64,000 nt of DNA, taken from assembly GCA_013141115.1 (NCBI GenBank), contig JABFRP010000002.1, forward strand, positions 595,649-659,648, given 5' to 3'. Below, one piece after another: positions 24,074 to 33,826 of this stretch. The notes beneath the pieces are model-generated. The model ran no database searches. It worked only from the letters and a program-made list of their open reading frames with translations, and had not been told where the DNA came from. The stretch comes from Ferruginibacter sp. (GTDB taxonomy: Bacteria > Bacteroidota > Bacteroidia > Chitinophagales > Chitinophagaceae). Position numbers and translations under genes: made by a program. Position 1 is the stretch's first letter. Each line of letters begins with the position of its first letter.

Positions 24074-25795
24074 ATGCAAATTATTAAAAGCTTTGCCAAA
24101 CTGCTATTTTTTATTTGTCCTGTTTTTGCCACAGCACAATCCACCTATTTAAATCAGGGTTCAAAAGATATTCGTTTTGTGGATAGACTGGAAATTAAAC
24201 AGCAAACCAATACCGACCTCAACTTTTCTACCCTAAAACCTTTTAACCGCAAAGCCATTGTACGGCAGGCCGAATTTTTAGATAGTGCAAGGATGGGCTA
24301 TGCAGATAGTACCGGCAGGGATAAATACTGGCAATGGACCGACCTTGACCTTACCCCGATAGATGAATACAACCTGCACAGTTTTTTAATGAATAATACC
24401 GAATGGGTATCGGCACCAAGGCAGGATTTTATGAGCAAGAAACCTTTGCTACGGGCTTTTTATAAAACCAAGACCAATTTTTTAGAAGTAAAAAATGATA
24501 ATTTCTTTTTAGCGCTAAACCCGGTATTGCAAATTCACCAGGGTTTTGAATCGGGTAACAACAAATCCGTTTCTTTAAACAGCCGTGGCATTACAGCCCG
24601 TGGTTTAATTGCAAAAAAAATTGGCTTCTCTGCCTTTATTACCGAAAACCAGGAACGTGGTCCGGAGTTTTTTCAGCAACAAGTAGCCAAATCTAAAGCA
24701 GTACCCGGCGTGGGTTTTTACAAACCTTTTAAAACAAACGGCGTTGATTATTTTGATGCCCGTGGCTATATTACTTTTGCCGCCGTAAAAAATTATGTGG
24801 ACGTACAGTTTGGTTACGATAAAAATTTTATTGGCAATGGTTACCGCAGTTTATTTTTAAGCGATTGGGGTAATAGCAATTTGTTTTTAAAACTCAATAC
24901 CAAGATCTGGAAATTTAATTACCAGAATTTATTTATGGAGTTGATGCCGCAGTTTAAAAAAGCCGGCGATACTTTATTAGACAGAAAATATGCTGCCATG
25001 CACCACCTGAGCATGAACGTAACCAAGTGGTTGAATATTGGGCTATTCGAGGGTGTTATATTCGGCAGAAAAAATAATTTTGATTTTCAATACCTGAATC
25101 CCCTTATTTTTTACCGCCATATTGAAGGCACTGTGGGCAGCCCCGATAATGCCGTGGCTGGTTTAGATTTTAAAGCTAATATTGCACACCGGGCACAGTT
25201 GTACGGCCAGTTATTATTAGATGAATTTATTTTATCGGAAGTAAAAAATAACCCTACCAGCTGGGTAAATAAATTTGGTATACAGGCCGGTGTAAAATAT
25301 GTAGATGCATTTGGTGTACGCAATCTAGATATACAGGTAGAAACCAATCGTGTAAGGCCATTTACTTATTCTCACAACGATACTATTGCCAATTATACGC
25401 ATTACAATCAGCCACTGGCACATCCTTTGGGCGCCAACTTTCAGGAAGTGTTAGCTATAGTTAATTTTCAGCCTACGCCCAGGTGGTATATTTCTGCAAA
25501 AGCAATTTATTATTACCAGGGATTAGACAGTGCAGGAAAAAATTTTGGTGCCAACCCATTCAGAGATTATACATCCAGAACCATGAACAGCGGATTTAAA
25601 ATTGGCAGCGGCAGTAAAGCCACTTGCTTAAATGGAATGCTGCAGGTATCTTACGAATGGAGAGAGAATTTATTTTTTGACCTGTCGATGCAATACAGAA
25701 ATTATAAAATTGCCAATGTAGCCGGCGAAAGCAACAGTAGTTTAATAACTGCGGGCATACGTTTAAATATGTTTAAAAGAGAATACGATTTTTAA
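24074..25795 (+). CDS. RemB/Wzi-like outer-membrane beta-barrel protein
   Basis: 573-aa exported protein. Signal peptide 1-22 (ends FATAQ). The body is beta-strand rich with capsule-assembly (Wzi-like) features: FGYDKNFIGNGYRSLFLSD, LNTKIWKFNYQNLFMEL, NIGLFEGVIFGRKN, LNPLIFYRHIEG. This pattern matches the RemB family, where Flavobacterium RemB is a mobile surface component of gliding motility, and the wider Wzi fold of capsule attachment proteins. It is probably in the outer membrane. Which role applies here cannot be told. It is divergent from pyrC and followed 128 bases later by the DPP-IV gene. Confidence 0.72.
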   Translation: MQIIKSFAKLLFFICPVFATAQSTYLNQGSKDIRFVDRLEIKQQTNTDLNFSTLKPFNRKAIVRQAEFLDSARMGYADSTGRDKYWQWTDLDLTPIDEYNLHSFLMNNTEWVSAPRQDFMSKKPLLRAFYKTKTNFLEVKNDNFFLALNPVLQIHQGFESGNNKSVSLNSRGITARGLIAKKIGFSAFITENQERGPEFFQQQVAKSKAVPGVGFYKPFKTNGVDYFDARGYITFAAVKNYVDVQFGYDKNFIGNGYRSLFLSDWGNSNLFLKLNTKIWKFNYQNLFMELMPQFKKAGDTLLDRKYAAMHHLSMNVTKWLNIGLFEGVIFGRKNNFDFQYLNPLIFYRHIEGTVGSPDNAVAGLDFKANIAHRAQLYGQLLLDEFILSEVKNNPTSWVNKFGIQAGVKYVDAFGVRNLDIQVETNRVRPFTYSHNDTIANYTHYNQPLAHPLGANFQEVLAIVNFQPTPRWYISAKAIYYYQGLDSAGKNFGANPFRDYTSRTMNSGFKIGSGSKATCLNGMLQVSYEWRENLFFDLSMQYRNYKIANVAGESNSSLITAGIRLNMFKREYDF

Positions 25796-25923
25796 AAGTC
25801 ATTTTTTGTAGTATTTTTGAGCTACTGAGCTTGCTTTAAGCCTTTACATACCAAACCTTATCCAGGAAAATCATTGTTTCAAGCAATGATAATAACTTAT
25901 TTTTTTAACCTTAATCATATTTT

Positions 25924-28170
25924 ATGATAAGCCGGAAATTTGCCGCAGCATGTTTTTGCATGCTGTTTATATTGGGATCTTACGCACAAAAAAAAGAAAA
26001 ATTAAATTTAACCCTAGATGGCATCTGGAGTGGTTTTTTTGATGAGAAAAAAAAGCAAACCCACATGCTGCATACCAGCAACCGTTTTGCGTTTATTGAA
26101 GCCCGTACCGAGCAAAACCTGGAGATGATCTTTTCGCTGGATTTTGAAACCGGAAAATTAATTGATACACTTTTTACCAATCAAATAAAACAGGTTGGCG
26201 ATAGTTTACCTACCACTTTTACCTTTTTTGAAGATTACGAATTTTCTCCGGATGATTCTAAAATACTGATAAAAACACAGATAGAACCGCTGTTCAACAC
26301 ATCTACCAAAGAGTTTAATTATATATGGGACATTGCTAAAAAAGTAATGAAAACGGTTACTGCCGAAGGCAAACAATGGTACAGTAGCTTTTCGCCAGAC
26401 AGTAAAAAGATTGCTTATGTACGTGAAGGCAATCTTTTTGTAAAAGACCTGCAAACCGATATGGTGCAGCCCATAACTTACGATGGTGCCATGGGGCAAA
26501 ACCTATATGGTATGGCAGATGCTTTATACGAAAATAATTTTGGTATGATGCAGGCTTACCAATGGAGCCCGGACGGGCAATACATTGCCTTTTTAAGATT
26601 TAACGAAACTGCAGTAAAATCTTTCCCTATTTCTTATTACGATCGTGTATACCCAGAAGTAAGTAAACAACGTTACCCTAAAGCCGGAGAGATGGTACCC
26701 GAGGTTACCGTTTTTATTTACAACATCAAAAATAAAATTATAACACCTGTTGATTTGGGTGTAAATCCTAATCAATACGTAACAGGTATTAAATGGCAGC
26801 CGGATAATAAAGGTTTGTATATACAGCGCCTGAACAGAACGCAAACTAAATTAGATGTATTAAGTGCAGATGTAAAAACAGGTAATACTAAAATTGTTTT
26901 AACCGAAACAAAGCCTGATTATATTAAAGTTGATCCCAATAATATTTATTGCTTAACCACACGCAATAGTTTTTTATGGCTTACCGAAGATAGTAGTTAC
27001 AACGATATATACGAAGTAATATCCACCACCGGAGAAAAAAGAAAAATAACCAAAGGTGATTGGGATGTATTTGAAATTAAAGCAGTGAATGAAGGCACGG
27101 GTGATATTTATTATACAGGAAACGAATCGGGGATAAGAGAAAAACACTTGTACAAAATAAATATTGATGGCACTAAAAGAAAAAAATTAACTGATGGTAA
27201 TGGTTACCATAATGTACAGCTTACCACCAACAACCGTTATTTTATTGATGATTACAGTACTGTTAATGCAGCCTCTTCCTTACAAATGTATAATACAGAT
27301 GGCCGCAGTATAAACGAAAAATTGCTGGAAAATAAAGAGCTGAGATTAAAGATGAATGAGTATAAAATTTCTGCTGTGGATTTTATAACAGTAACAGGAA
27401 ATAAAAAAGAGGAATTAAAAGGCTGGATAATAAAACCCTATGATGCACCTGCAAAAAAATTACCGGTGATCATTTATGTATATGGCGGACAAAGCAAGCA
27501 GGAAGTATTGGATAAGTGGGATGATAAGCAAACTTTAACCATGCGGTATTTGGCCAACCAGGGTTTTTTGGTGGCCTGCATTGATCCCCGTGGCACACCT
27601 GGCCGTGGCGAAGCTTTTAGAAAAGCTACCTACAAAAAACCTGGCGATGTGGAAATAGAAGATATTATTACGTTGAAAAATTACCTCAAGAATAATTACC
27701 GGATAGATACTGCTAATATAGCTGTAATGGGATGGAGTTATGGCGGCTACTTAGCAGCGTTAGCTGCAACCAAATATGCCGGCCAGTTTAAAGCGGCGGT
27801 TGCAATTGCCCCGGTAACCAACTGGCGTTTGTATGAAAATATTTATGCTGAACGCATGCTACAAACTCCCGGAGAAAATGCTGAAGGCTACAATAATGCT
27901 TCGCCTGTTAATTTTGTAAATAATTACCAAAGCGGTTTATTATTATTACATGGCACTGCAGATGATAATGTGCATTTTCAAAATAGTATGGAGCTTAGTA
28001 AAGCATTGATACAAAATCGTAAACAGTTTGATGAATTATTCTATCCTGATTATTTACATAATATCAGTGACAACAGCCCTAACTCGGCAAGGATACATTT
28101 ATTTACTAAGATCACTGATTTTTTGAAAGTGCAATTGGCCAGCACTTCGGTTGCAGCACCTGTAAAATAA
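25924..28170 (+). CDS. Dipeptidyl-peptidase IV (S9B family)
   Basis: 748-aa exported serine peptidase that removes N-terminal dipeptides, usually after Pro or Ala. Signal peptide about 1-21 ([21 protein letters not shown]). Residues 25-480 form the beta-propeller (repeats such as [16 protein letters not shown]-like blades and [12 protein letters not shown]), residues 490-748 the alpha/beta hydrolase. The catalytic triad is readable: Ser605 in GWSYGG, Asp681 in HGTADDN and His712 in DYLHNIS. The Glu pair expected in the propeller is suggested by YENNFGMMQ (DALYENNFG). The length is normal. It follows the RemB-like gene on the same strand and ends one base before the convergent porT stop. Confidence 0.93.
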   Translation: MISRKFAAACFCMLFILGSYAQKKEKLNLTLDGIWSGFFDEKKKQTHMLHTSNRFAFIEARTEQNLEMIFSLDFETGKLIDTLFTNQIKQVGDSLPTTFTFFEDYEFSPDDSKILIKTQIEPLFNTSTKEFNYIWDIAKKVMKTVTAEGKQWYSSFSPDSKKIAYVREGNLFVKDLQTDMVQPITYDGAMGQNLYGMADALYENNFGMMQAYQWSPDGQYIAFLRFNETAVKSFPISYYDRVYPEVSKQRYPKAGEMVPEVTVFIYNIKNKIITPVDLGVNPNQYVTGIKWQPDNKGLYIQRLNRTQTKLDVLSADVKTGNTKIVLTETKPDYIKVDPNNIYCLTTRNSFLWLTEDSSYNDIYEVISTTGEKRKITKGDWDVFEIKAVNEGTGDIYYTGNESGIREKHLYKINIDGTKRKKLTDGNGYHNVQLTTNNRYFIDDYSTVNAASSLQMYNTDGRSINEKLLENKELRLKMNEYKISAVDFITVTGNKKEELKGWIIKPYDAPAKKLPVIIYVYGGQSKQEVLDKWDDKQTLTMRYLANQGFLVACIDPRGTPGRGEAFRKATYKKPGDVEIEDIITLKNYLKNNYRIDTANIAVMGWSYGGYLAALAATKYAGQFKAAVAIAPVTNWRLYENIYAERMLQTPGENAEGYNNASPVNFVNNYQSGLLLLHGTADDNVHFQNSMELSKALIQNRKQFDELFYPDYLHNISDNSPNSARIHLFTKITDFLKVQLASTSVAAPVK

Positions 28171-28902
28171 CTACTCTACCGTTAACGAAAAAGTAATTGT
28201 ACGGGAGTTGATCTTATCAATTACGTTAGAAAATTTAAGATCCTGATCACGGCTGTGTAAATTACCCAGCCCCCAGCCTGTTTTTAATTCGGTAGTTAAT
28301 ACAAAATAAGGGTAATAAAAATGAAAGCCCAGTCCGGCTTCAACACCATAATCAAGGCGATTAAGCTTTATCAGGTTTTCAGCTTTTTTTGCACCCGCAT
28401 TGGCCGCCATATCATACTCGGCTTTTAAGCCGCCAATCATATACACTTTAAAATTGCCAATTCTGTCGCTGCTGAATTTTAACTGAATGGGCAGTGCTAG
28501 CGAAATAGATTGTACTTTTTTTCGGGTAACAGAATCTTCTCCTCCTGGTCTGTCGGGGTATTTTAAATTATATTCAAAGGCCTTTTCGGTAAAGGTTAAG
28601 TTAAGCGGATAAGTACGGATATTAAAATGTTCACTCAATCTTTTATCAACCAACCAGGCTAAATTTAAGCCAGTGCTGTTAATACTTTCCACTACCATTA
28701 CACTATCTCTTTGCATAAAGATGGGGTGGTGCCCAAAACTAAAATGAGACCTGTTAAAACCAAGGTTTATACCAAAATGATAAGCTTTATCATCATGCTC
28801 GGGCAAATTAAGTTCGCCTCTTAACTGAGCTGTACTCAACAAAGGCAAAAGCATCAGGCCCAACAGGACATAAGTTATTTTGTACCGCAATAAATGCTGC
28901 AT
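28171..28902 (-). CDS. porT: Type IX secretion system protein PorT
   Basis: 243-aa outer-membrane beta-barrel protein of the type IX secretion machinery of Bacteroidota. I start at ATG 28902 (MQHLLRYKITYVLLGLML), which gives a clean signal peptide (about 1-25, ends LLSTAQ). Family features: YHFGINLGFNRSHF, TGLNLAWLVDKRLSEHFNIR, LEIPIQLKFSSDR-like ISLALPIQLKFSSD and YGVEAGLGFHFYYPYF. The start lies inside ubiE, giving a 28-base overlap and translational coupling. The ubiE-porT order is a recurrent synteny in Bacteroidota, which backs the name. It implies that the organism secretes proteins with C-terminal sorting domains; one such protein lies at 31237. Confidence 0.85.
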   Translation of the reverse strand: MQHLLRYKITYVLLGLMLLPLLSTAQLRGELNLPEHDDKAYHFGINLGFNRSHFSFGHHPIFMQRDSVMVVESINSTGLNLAWLVDKRLSEHFNIRTYPLNLTFTEKAFEYNLKYPDRPGGEDSVTRKKVQSISLALPIQLKFSSDRIGNFKVYMIGGLKAEYDMAANAGAKKAENLIKLNRLDYGVEAGLGFHFYYPYFVLTTELKTGWGLGNLHSRDQDLKFSNVIDKINSRTITFSLTVE

Positions 28903-29618
28903 ATACCTAAACTGAGTGGTTTGCAATAAGTGTTTAAATATCCCAGGTTATCCAGGATTTGAGTAAAATTTTTGCCTTCAGGAAATTTTTGAATTGATTC
29001 GTCGAGATATTTATAGGCGTTGCGGTTTTTTGAGAATAATTTACCCACATTAGGGGTTATTACTTTCATGTAAAGATCGTAAATACTTTTTACTCCGGGC
29101 ATTTTGGGCTTACTAAATTCCAACACCACTAATTTTCCTCCTGGTTTCAGCACCCTGTAAATTTCACTTAATCCTTTTTCTAAATGCTGAAAATTACGCA
29201 CCCCAAAAGCTACAGTTACCGCATCAAACGAATCATTTTTAAAATTTATTGTTTCGCTATCGCCATTTAACAACTCTATAATATTTCCCAATCCTGCCTT
29301 TGTCACTTTTTGCCTGCCCACTTCCAGCATACCATCGCTGATGTCGATACCAATGATCTTTTCGGGCTTTAATATACCAGATGCCATAATAGCCACATCT
29401 GCTGTACCGGTAGCCACATCTAATATTTTTTTAGGATGCAAGTCGGCAATTTGTTTAATCGCCTTTTTTCTCCACCTGATATCAATACCGGCGCTTAAAA
29501 AACGGTTTAAAAAATCGTATTTAAATGCAATATCATCAAACATGGCGGCCACCTGCTGCTTTTTGCTGCTGTTGCTATCTTTATCCGGCACCACAGTGTC
29601 ATGTGCAAATTCTGTCAT
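28875..29618 (-). CDS. ubiE: Demethylmenaquinone methyltransferase
   Basis: 247-aa class I SAM-dependent methyltransferase (UbiE/MenG) that adds the C-methyl group in the last step of menaquinone synthesis; Bacteroidota use menaquinone. Motifs: KILDVATGTADVAIMA (SAM-binding), IIGIDISDGMLEVGR, DAVTVAFGVRNFQ and LKPGGKLVVLEFSKP; the C-terminal CKPLSLGICSIYCGTK is the family ending. I start at ATG 29618 (MTEFAHDTVV) because a TAnnTTTG promoter at 29625-29632 lies six bases upstream; the TTG at 29627 falls inside it. It overlaps porT by 28 bases. A divergent promoter for engB lies about 150 bases away. Confidence 0.94.
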   Translation of the reverse strand: MTEFAHDTVVPDKDSNSSKKQQVAAMFDDIAFKYDFLNRFLSAGIDIRWRKKAIKQIADLHPKKILDVATGTADVAIMASGILKPEKIIGIDISDGMLEVGRQKVTKAGLGNIIELLNGDSETINFKNDSFDAVTVAFGVRNFQHLEKGLSEIYRVLKPGGKLVVLEFSKPKMPGVKSIYDLYMKVITPNVGKLFSKNRNAYKYLDESIQKFPEGKNFTQILDNLGYLNTYCKPLSLGICSIYCGTK

Positions 29619-29624
29619 AGGCTG

Positions 29625-29632
29625 CAAAGATA
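29625..29632 (-). promoter_or_regulatory. TAnnTTTG promoter six bases before ubiE
   Basis: Minus strand TATCTTTG then CAGCCT and ATG. It excludes the upstream TTG start and predicts a leaderless mRNA for ubiE-porT. Confidence 0.65.
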
Positions 29633-29666
29633 AAGGGTTTTAGGTTTGAGGGAGTTTAGTGTTTGG

Positions 29667-29705
29667 GGTTTAGAGGTTTAGAGGTTTAGAGGTTTAGAAG
29701 TTTAG
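29667..29705. repeat. Tandem GGTTTAGA array between ubiE and engB
   Basis: About five head-to-tail copies of the 8-mer GGTTTAGA (GGTTTAGAGGTTTAGAGGTT and on). It is the same word as in the palindromes at 3994 and 14921. Just after it, 29717-29763 carries another iteration, of the word GGCTTTTAGC. Both lie in the 166-base divergent intergenic region. Confidence 0.8.
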
Positions 29706-29772
29706 TATCCTACATTAAGCTTTTGGCTTTAGGCTTCATGCTTTTAGCTTTAGGCTTTTAGCTTACTAAACT

Positions 29773-29780
29773 TATCTTTG
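29773..29780 (+). promoter_or_regulatory. TAnnTTTG promoter four bases before engB
   Basis: TATCTTTG, then CTGC and the ATG at 29785; a near-leaderless mRNA is predicted. Confidence 0.6.
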
Positions 29781-29784
29781 CTGC

Positions 29785-30444
29785 ATGTTAATTAAATGGG
29801 CTAAATATCTTATCAGCAGTCCCGATTATACCAAATGCCCCGTGCCCGATAAGCCGGAGTATGCGTTTATTGGGCGAAGTAATGTGGGCAAATCTTCTCT
29901 TATCAATATGCTTTGCAACGATACCAAGCTGGCGAAAACATCTTCGGCACCAGGCAAAACGCAAATGCTGAACCATTTTTTAATTACTTCGGCACCTACC
30001 CCTCAGCAAAAAGATAAGGCCGAAAGTAAAGCCGCTATGAAACCCGATGAATGGTATATTGTTGATTTGCCCGGTTATGGTTTTGCCAAAGTAAGCCAAA
30101 CCAGCCGCCGCCGCTGGGAGCAAATGATAGAAAACTATTTGCGTAAAAGAGAAAACCTTACCATGGTTTTTGTTTTAATAGATAGCCGTCATTCGCCTCA
30201 AAAAATTGATCTTGAATTTTTAGAACAATTAAAAGGCTGGGATGTACCCTTTAGCATCATCTTTACCAAAACAGATAAAGAGAATCAGGGCGTGGTAAGT
30301 AAAAACATAAAAAGTTTTTTTACTGCTATGAAAAAAACCTGGCAGTTTTTGCCGCAGCATTTTATAACCAGTGCGGTAAAAAAATTAGGCAAGGATAAAA
30401 TACTTGCTTTTATTGAGGAGACAAATAATACTGTGAAGGAATAA
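29785..30444 (+). CDS. engB: Ribosome biogenesis GTPase YihA/YsxC (EngB)
   Basis: 219-aa cytoplasmic GTPase needed for assembly of the large ribosomal subunit. G-motifs: GRSNVGKSSL (30-39, P-loop), TSSAPGKTQ (G2 region), DLPGYGFAK (G3) and TKTD (G4), followed by ITSAVKKLGKD (G5). The N-terminus MLIKWAKYLISSPDYTKCP is typical. An insertion after NHFLITSAPTPQQKDKAESK is somewhat longer than in E. coli but normal for Bacteroidota. It is a single gene with its own promoter. Confidence 0.94.
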   Translation: MLIKWAKYLISSPDYTKCPVPDKPEYAFIGRSNVGKSSLINMLCNDTKLAKTSSAPGKTQMLNHFLITSAPTPQQKDKAESKAAMKPDEWYIVDLPGYGFAKVSQTSRRRWEQMIENYLRKRENLTMVFVLIDSRHSPQKIDLEFLEQLKGWDVPFSIIFTKTDKENQGVVSKNIKSFFTAMKKTWQFLPQHFITSAVKKLGKDKILAFIEETNNTVKE

Positions 30445-30518
30445 TTACAAAATAAAAGGGAGACAGGTATACTATCCGTAATTTTTAACTACAGATGACA
30501 CTTTGATAAAGTGTTTTA

Positions 30519-30992
30519 TTAATTCACCACCTTGTTGGCACAGCTGCTACTGGCAAAGGCCTCTGGTTTAGCTTTAAAGGCAAAGCCCATTCCCAGTATG
30601 TAGCCCATTGCTTCCCGTAAGGCTTCGTTGCTTTTAAACTGTGGATTGGTATTAATGTCGGCATGTACTTCCATGTCAACATTATGCACCGTAAAAAGAT
30701 TGCACAGTTCATAAGCAATTTCAATACTCTTTGCAACTTCTACCAGCATACGTTCTTTAATGCTGTACTTGTACAATGTTTTTTCGTTGTGAATAAACAT
30801 GAAGCCGCCATGGCCTTCACGTAAAAAAACAATTACAGTTGCAAACTCTGTTTCCTTGCCTTTAACCTGGCTGTCGGTACCAATACAAACTTTTAAATGA
30901 AAGCCATTTGCTGTTTCTCTTTTAATAGCATTTTCAACAGCATCTTTAATGGGAAGGTGGATGGGATCTCCGTTAAATTTTCTCCATAACAT
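30519..30992 (-). CDS. YkuK family RNase H-like protein (DUF458)
   Basis: 157-aa cytoplasmic protein of the YkuK/DUF458 family, predicted to have an RNase H-like fold. Acidic positions fit such a fold: KVCIGTDSQVKG (Asp), EVHADINTNPQFKS (Asp), and C-terminal KPEAFASSSCANKVVN, the conserved ending of the family. The start MLWRKFNGDPIHLP is plausible. Nuclease activity of this family is not established to my knowledge; the function may involve sporulation-independent RNA or DNA processing. It is a single gene, convergent with engB. Confidence 0.85.
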   Translation of the reverse strand: MLWRKFNGDPIHLPIKDAVENAIKRETANGFHLKVCIGTDSQVKGKETEFATVIVFLREGHGGFMFIHNEKTLYKYSIKERMLVEVAKSIEIAYELCNLFTVHNVDMEVHADINTNPQFKSNEALREAMGYILGMGFAFKAKPEAFASSSCANKVVN

Positions 30993-31035
30993 AAAAATGG
31001 GTTTTTTAAAGTTACTGAAAAAACTCCAAAAATAC

Positions 31036-31175
31036 AGCCCCTAAATCCCCTGAAGGGGGCTTGGTAACAGTTTTTTAATTTGCAGCAGTACCAAAAAGTC
31101 AGGTCAAAAAAAAGATAAGTGAAAAGAGCAATAAGATTTAAAACGCTAAAGTCTTCTTCAGGGGATTTAGGGGCT
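31036..31175. repeat. 20-bp perfect inverted repeat of the CCCCTAAATCCCCTGAAG family
   Basis: AGCCCCTAAATCCCCTGAAG (31036-31055) is matched by its exact complement at 31156-31175, 100 bases away. The word family is common between genes in Bacteroidota; another copy overlaps the MbnP stop at 51998-52027. No gene lies between the arms. Confidence 0.8.
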
Positions 31176-31183
31176 CCGGGGCA

Positions 31184-31216
31184 TAAAAAAAGGGCCAGCC
31201 CCTAACGCTGACCCTT
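31184..31216 (-). terminator. Terminator of the metalloprotease gene
   Basis: Stem 31190-31199 with 31207-31216 (AAGGGCCAGC against GCTGACCCTT, one mismatch), followed by a T-run on the minus strand. It lies 21 bases after the stop of the 31237 gene. Confidence 0.8.
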
Positions 31217-31236
31217 AACTTACACATGAATCTACC

Positions 31237-32823
31237 TTACTGTTTTATAATCCGTTCTGTTTGATTTACATTGTTGCTGAAAAGTCTGATAATATATACA
31301 CCCTTAGGTTGGTTACTTATATTTATGCTGTTAAAACCTGCGGCACCAGTTCCTTTATTTATACTATTGCCGTTTATATCACTAAGCTGGTATTGATAAG
31401 GCAAGGCTGAGTTTATAGTAATCTGATTATTTATAAACGTTGATACCTTGAAAATATTATCTGATTGGGCAAGTGCTTTTAAAACTATAGTGTTAGAATA
31501 AACCATTTGATTAACTGCCGAAATTACTTTTAAGCGATAGTATACCACATTGCTTTGAAATGGATTGTAAGAAAAATTTTTAGCCACACCTGCTACGGTA
31601 ATAAGGCTTTTATAACTGATACCATCTGCCGAAGTTTCAATGGTAATTTCTTTTATAGATTCGTCTGCAATAATGTTCCAGGCAAGGTTATGTTTGCCAT
31701 TATCTGCATTACCTGTTAAAGCCACATCATGTATGGGCAATGCTGCGCCGGTACCACTTAAAGTATAAGCACCTAAACTGCCGTACTCTCCTATATTGGT
31801 GTTACCACTGCCGTCTATTTTAAGATAATAAGTTCCGCTATTCAATACAGTATCTATCGTTACACTTAATGTACTAGCCGGATCGTAAGTGTTGATCAAT
31901 GTTCCCGAAACATTATACAACTGCAGTTTAATATCGAGGTTTGCCCCAATATAATTTGCCCCTACATTAAAAGGCACTGCTGTTAAATGAAAGCTGGAGT
32001 TTTGCGATACTGTAAATCTAAATGCATCTTTATCTGTGTTAGTAGAGATAACTCCTTGCTTTGTAAAATTGCCTGCAGTTAAAATGGTGGTAGTACCATT
32101 CATTGTTTCGTTATAGTCATCAGCCCTATATCCAAAACCATTTTGGGTGGTTATTATAGATAAGTTATCCTGCATATTGGTACAGCCATAAGGTGTAGGG
32201 CCATTGTTCCAGTTGCTTAAATTTTTGTAATAGCTGTTACCCATAATTGGTGCCCAACCAGGTTCGCCGCTACCAATGCCGCTATTATACTGTTCTATTG
32301 GCGAAACGCAATCGCTACCATATTTAGATTGATGAGATAACCCTACAGCATGGCCGCTTTCGTGTGAACAACATTCGCCTACCATTTTAGGACTGTTAGG
32401 CCCCAAACGATCGCAAAAAACAAACCCGGGAGTATCATCTCCCCAAACAAAAGATCCGATATAAGTAACACCACCTACACCGGGATACCATCCGCTTGTA
32501 GGCGTAATTATTACACGAAAACGTTTATTTAATGGCGCTGCCAAAAACACCACAGAGTCCGTAGTAATATTAATATCAAATGGCCTGTAATCTTCTGCTG
32601 TACGGTTAAATGCTTCTGTAATCTGAGGATCTGACATTGCAGATGCGGCACAAGCAAGAGGCGAGCCACCGTTCCAAACAGAGCTGTAAACATAATGGCC
32701 GTCAAAATCAAGAAAAATTACTGCTGTAGCACCCGGCAAACTATTTAGTACGGGCACTGCTAAAGATCTTATTGAAAGTAACAATGCTAAAACTACGGTA
32801 AAAAGTAAGTATAGTTTTTTCAT
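31237..32823 (-). CDS. Secreted metzincin-type metalloprotease with T9SS sorting domain
   Basis: 528-aa exported protein. Signal peptide about 1-22 (ends IRSLA). The zinc-binding metzincin motif HESGHAVGLSH (154-164, HExxHxxGxxH) is complete, with a Met-turn candidate in APIMGNSYYKN. A beta-sandwich pre-peptidase C-terminal-like domain follows (about 255-365, DKDAFRFTVSQNSSFHLTAV). Residues 370-450 are fibronectin-like, and the last about 75 residues have the C-terminal T9SS type A sorting signature: YQLSDINGN, KGVYIIRL and IIKQ. It is thus a probable cargo of the type IX system whose PorT is encoded at 28171. It probably degrades extracellular protein. The 32869 gene lies upstream on the same strand. 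Confidence 0.85.
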   Translation of the reverse strand: MKKLYLLFTVVLALLLSIRSLAVPVLNSLPGATAVIFLDFDGHYVYSSVWNGGSPLACAASAMSDPQITEAFNRTAEDYRPFDINITTDSVVFLAAPLNKRFRVIITPTSGWYPGVGGVTYIGSFVWGDDTPGFVFCDRLGPNSPKMVGECCSHESGHAVGLSHQSKYGSDCVSPIEQYNSGIGSGEPGWAPIMGNSYYKNLSNWNNGPTPYGCTNMQDNLSIITTQNGFGYRADDYNETMNGTTTILTAGNFTKQGVISTNTDKDAFRFTVSQNSSFHLTAVPFNVGANYIGANLDIKLQLYNVSGTLINTYDPASTLSVTIDTVLNSGTYYLKIDGSGNTNIGEYGSLGAYTLSGTGAALPIHDVALTGNADNGKHNLAWNIIADESIKEITIETSADGISYKSLITVAGVAKNFSYNPFQSNVVYYRLKVISAVNQMVYSNTIVLKALAQSDNIFKVSTFINNQITINSALPYQYQLSDINGNSINKGTGAAGFNSINISNQPKGVYIIRLFSNNVNQTERIIKQ

Positions 32824-32868
32824 GATAGGGTGGATTTTTTAGGGATAAGGATTTTATTATTCAGGATC

Positions 32869-33324
32869 CTAATTATGGCTGCAATCCTGAATTACTCTGT
32901 CGGTTTCAATTTTTATAAGTCGATAATTATTTTGTGTATCTTTTTTAAGTTCGTAGCCATCAAAATATTTTTTACTGATAATGCGGCCTATATAACTAAC
33001 GCTTTTATCGGCATTGGTAATTTTAGATACTGCAAAAACAGCATCGCCAAATACAGGAGATTTTATTACCGCTGTTTGCAGGTTGGCATACTTAACCACA
33101 TTGCTGGTTACAGTACCACTGAATAAAAAATTATCAGAAAATGAAAGGCTGATATTCTGGTCGGTGCTTGCTGTAAAAATTCTACTTAACTCTGATGGCG
33201 AACAAATAATTTTTTCAGGAAAATTGCTGAATAATTTTGGTTTTGCACCCGTTGGATTTTGTGCGTAAGTTGTTTGTGCTATTAAGGCAAACAACACCAA
33301 TGTATATAGGGTAAGGCGTTTCAT
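32869..33324 (-). CDS. Small secreted protein upstream of the metalloprotease
   Basis: 151-aa exported protein: signal peptide MKRLTLYTLVLFALIAQTTY (cleavage after AQ near 22). The mature part is beta-rich (SNVVKYANLQTAVIKSPVF, DKSVSYIGRIISKKYFDGY) with Cys residues at KIICSPS and the C-terminal IQDCSHN that may form a disulphide. I recognise no family. It lies 45 bases before the metalloprotease start on the same strand, so co-transcription is likely. It could be an inhibitor, propeptide-like partner or chaperone of the protease (inference). Confidence 0.65.
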   Translation of the reverse strand: MKRLTLYTLVLFALIAQTTYAQNPTGAKPKLFSNFPEKIICSPSELSRIFTASTDQNISLSFSDNFLFSGTVTSNVVKYANLQTAVIKSPVFGDAVFAVSKITNADKSVSYIGRIISKKYFDGYELKKDTQNNYRLIKIETDRVIQDCSHN

Positions 33325-33459
33325 GGTCTGGATTTTTTACTGTGAATTATTTTCGTAATTCATTTCAATACATCCAGAACGGGGTGCTTTTTCTTTTATT
33401 TTATTTTTGTTGTAAACAGCTGTTTTTTAGAAAAACATCTACACGCTTTGTAGGTTTAT

Positions 33460-33825
33460 TTAGTACTGCCCTGTGCTTAATAAAACTAATGTGCAGGCTT
33501 CCTGGGCTACTATACCATTATTTTGTGCAAGCGTTGCCAGCTCATCGTTTTCGGTACCGGGGTTAAAAATGATACGCTTGGGTTTTAGTGATAAAATATA
33601 ATCGTAATATTCTTTTTGATTAATTGGATTTAAGTACAAAGTAACGGTGTCAATATTTTCAAACTGCTTTTTTTCAGTTTCTATAATGTTACTATTAATA
33701 CTGCCAGCTTTTTTGCCTAAAGCAATTACGGGATGATTATTTGCGGTAAGTTTTTTTACCGCCAGGTTGCTGTACCGTGCCGGATTTTCTGAAGCGCCAA
33801 TGACCAAAGTTTTTTTAGTTTTCAT
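33460..33825 (-). CDS. CoA-binding domain protein
   Basis: 121-aa cytoplasmic Rossmann-like protein of the CoA_binding_2 family. It starts MKTKKTLVIGASENPARYSN, containing the nucleotide-binding GASENPARYS motif, and ends with RIIFNPGTENDELATLAQNN and VLLSTGQY; all are diagnostic. Binding of CoA or a nucleotide is assumed from the family; no enzyme activity is known. It starts one base from the end of the DCC gene (33827), so the two form an operon. Confidence 0.87.
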   Translation of the reverse strand: MKTKKTLVIGASENPARYSNLAVKKLTANNHPVIALGKKAGSINSNIIETEKKQFENIDTVTLYLNPINQKEYYDYILSLKPKRIIFNPGTENDELATLAQNNGIVAQEACTLVLLSTGQY

Positions 33826-33826
33826 A

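Noticed and set aside
29667-29705. CRISPR-like or telomere-like array
   Set aside because: The GGTTTAGA copies are contiguous without spacers, and only five; it is a simple tandem repeat.
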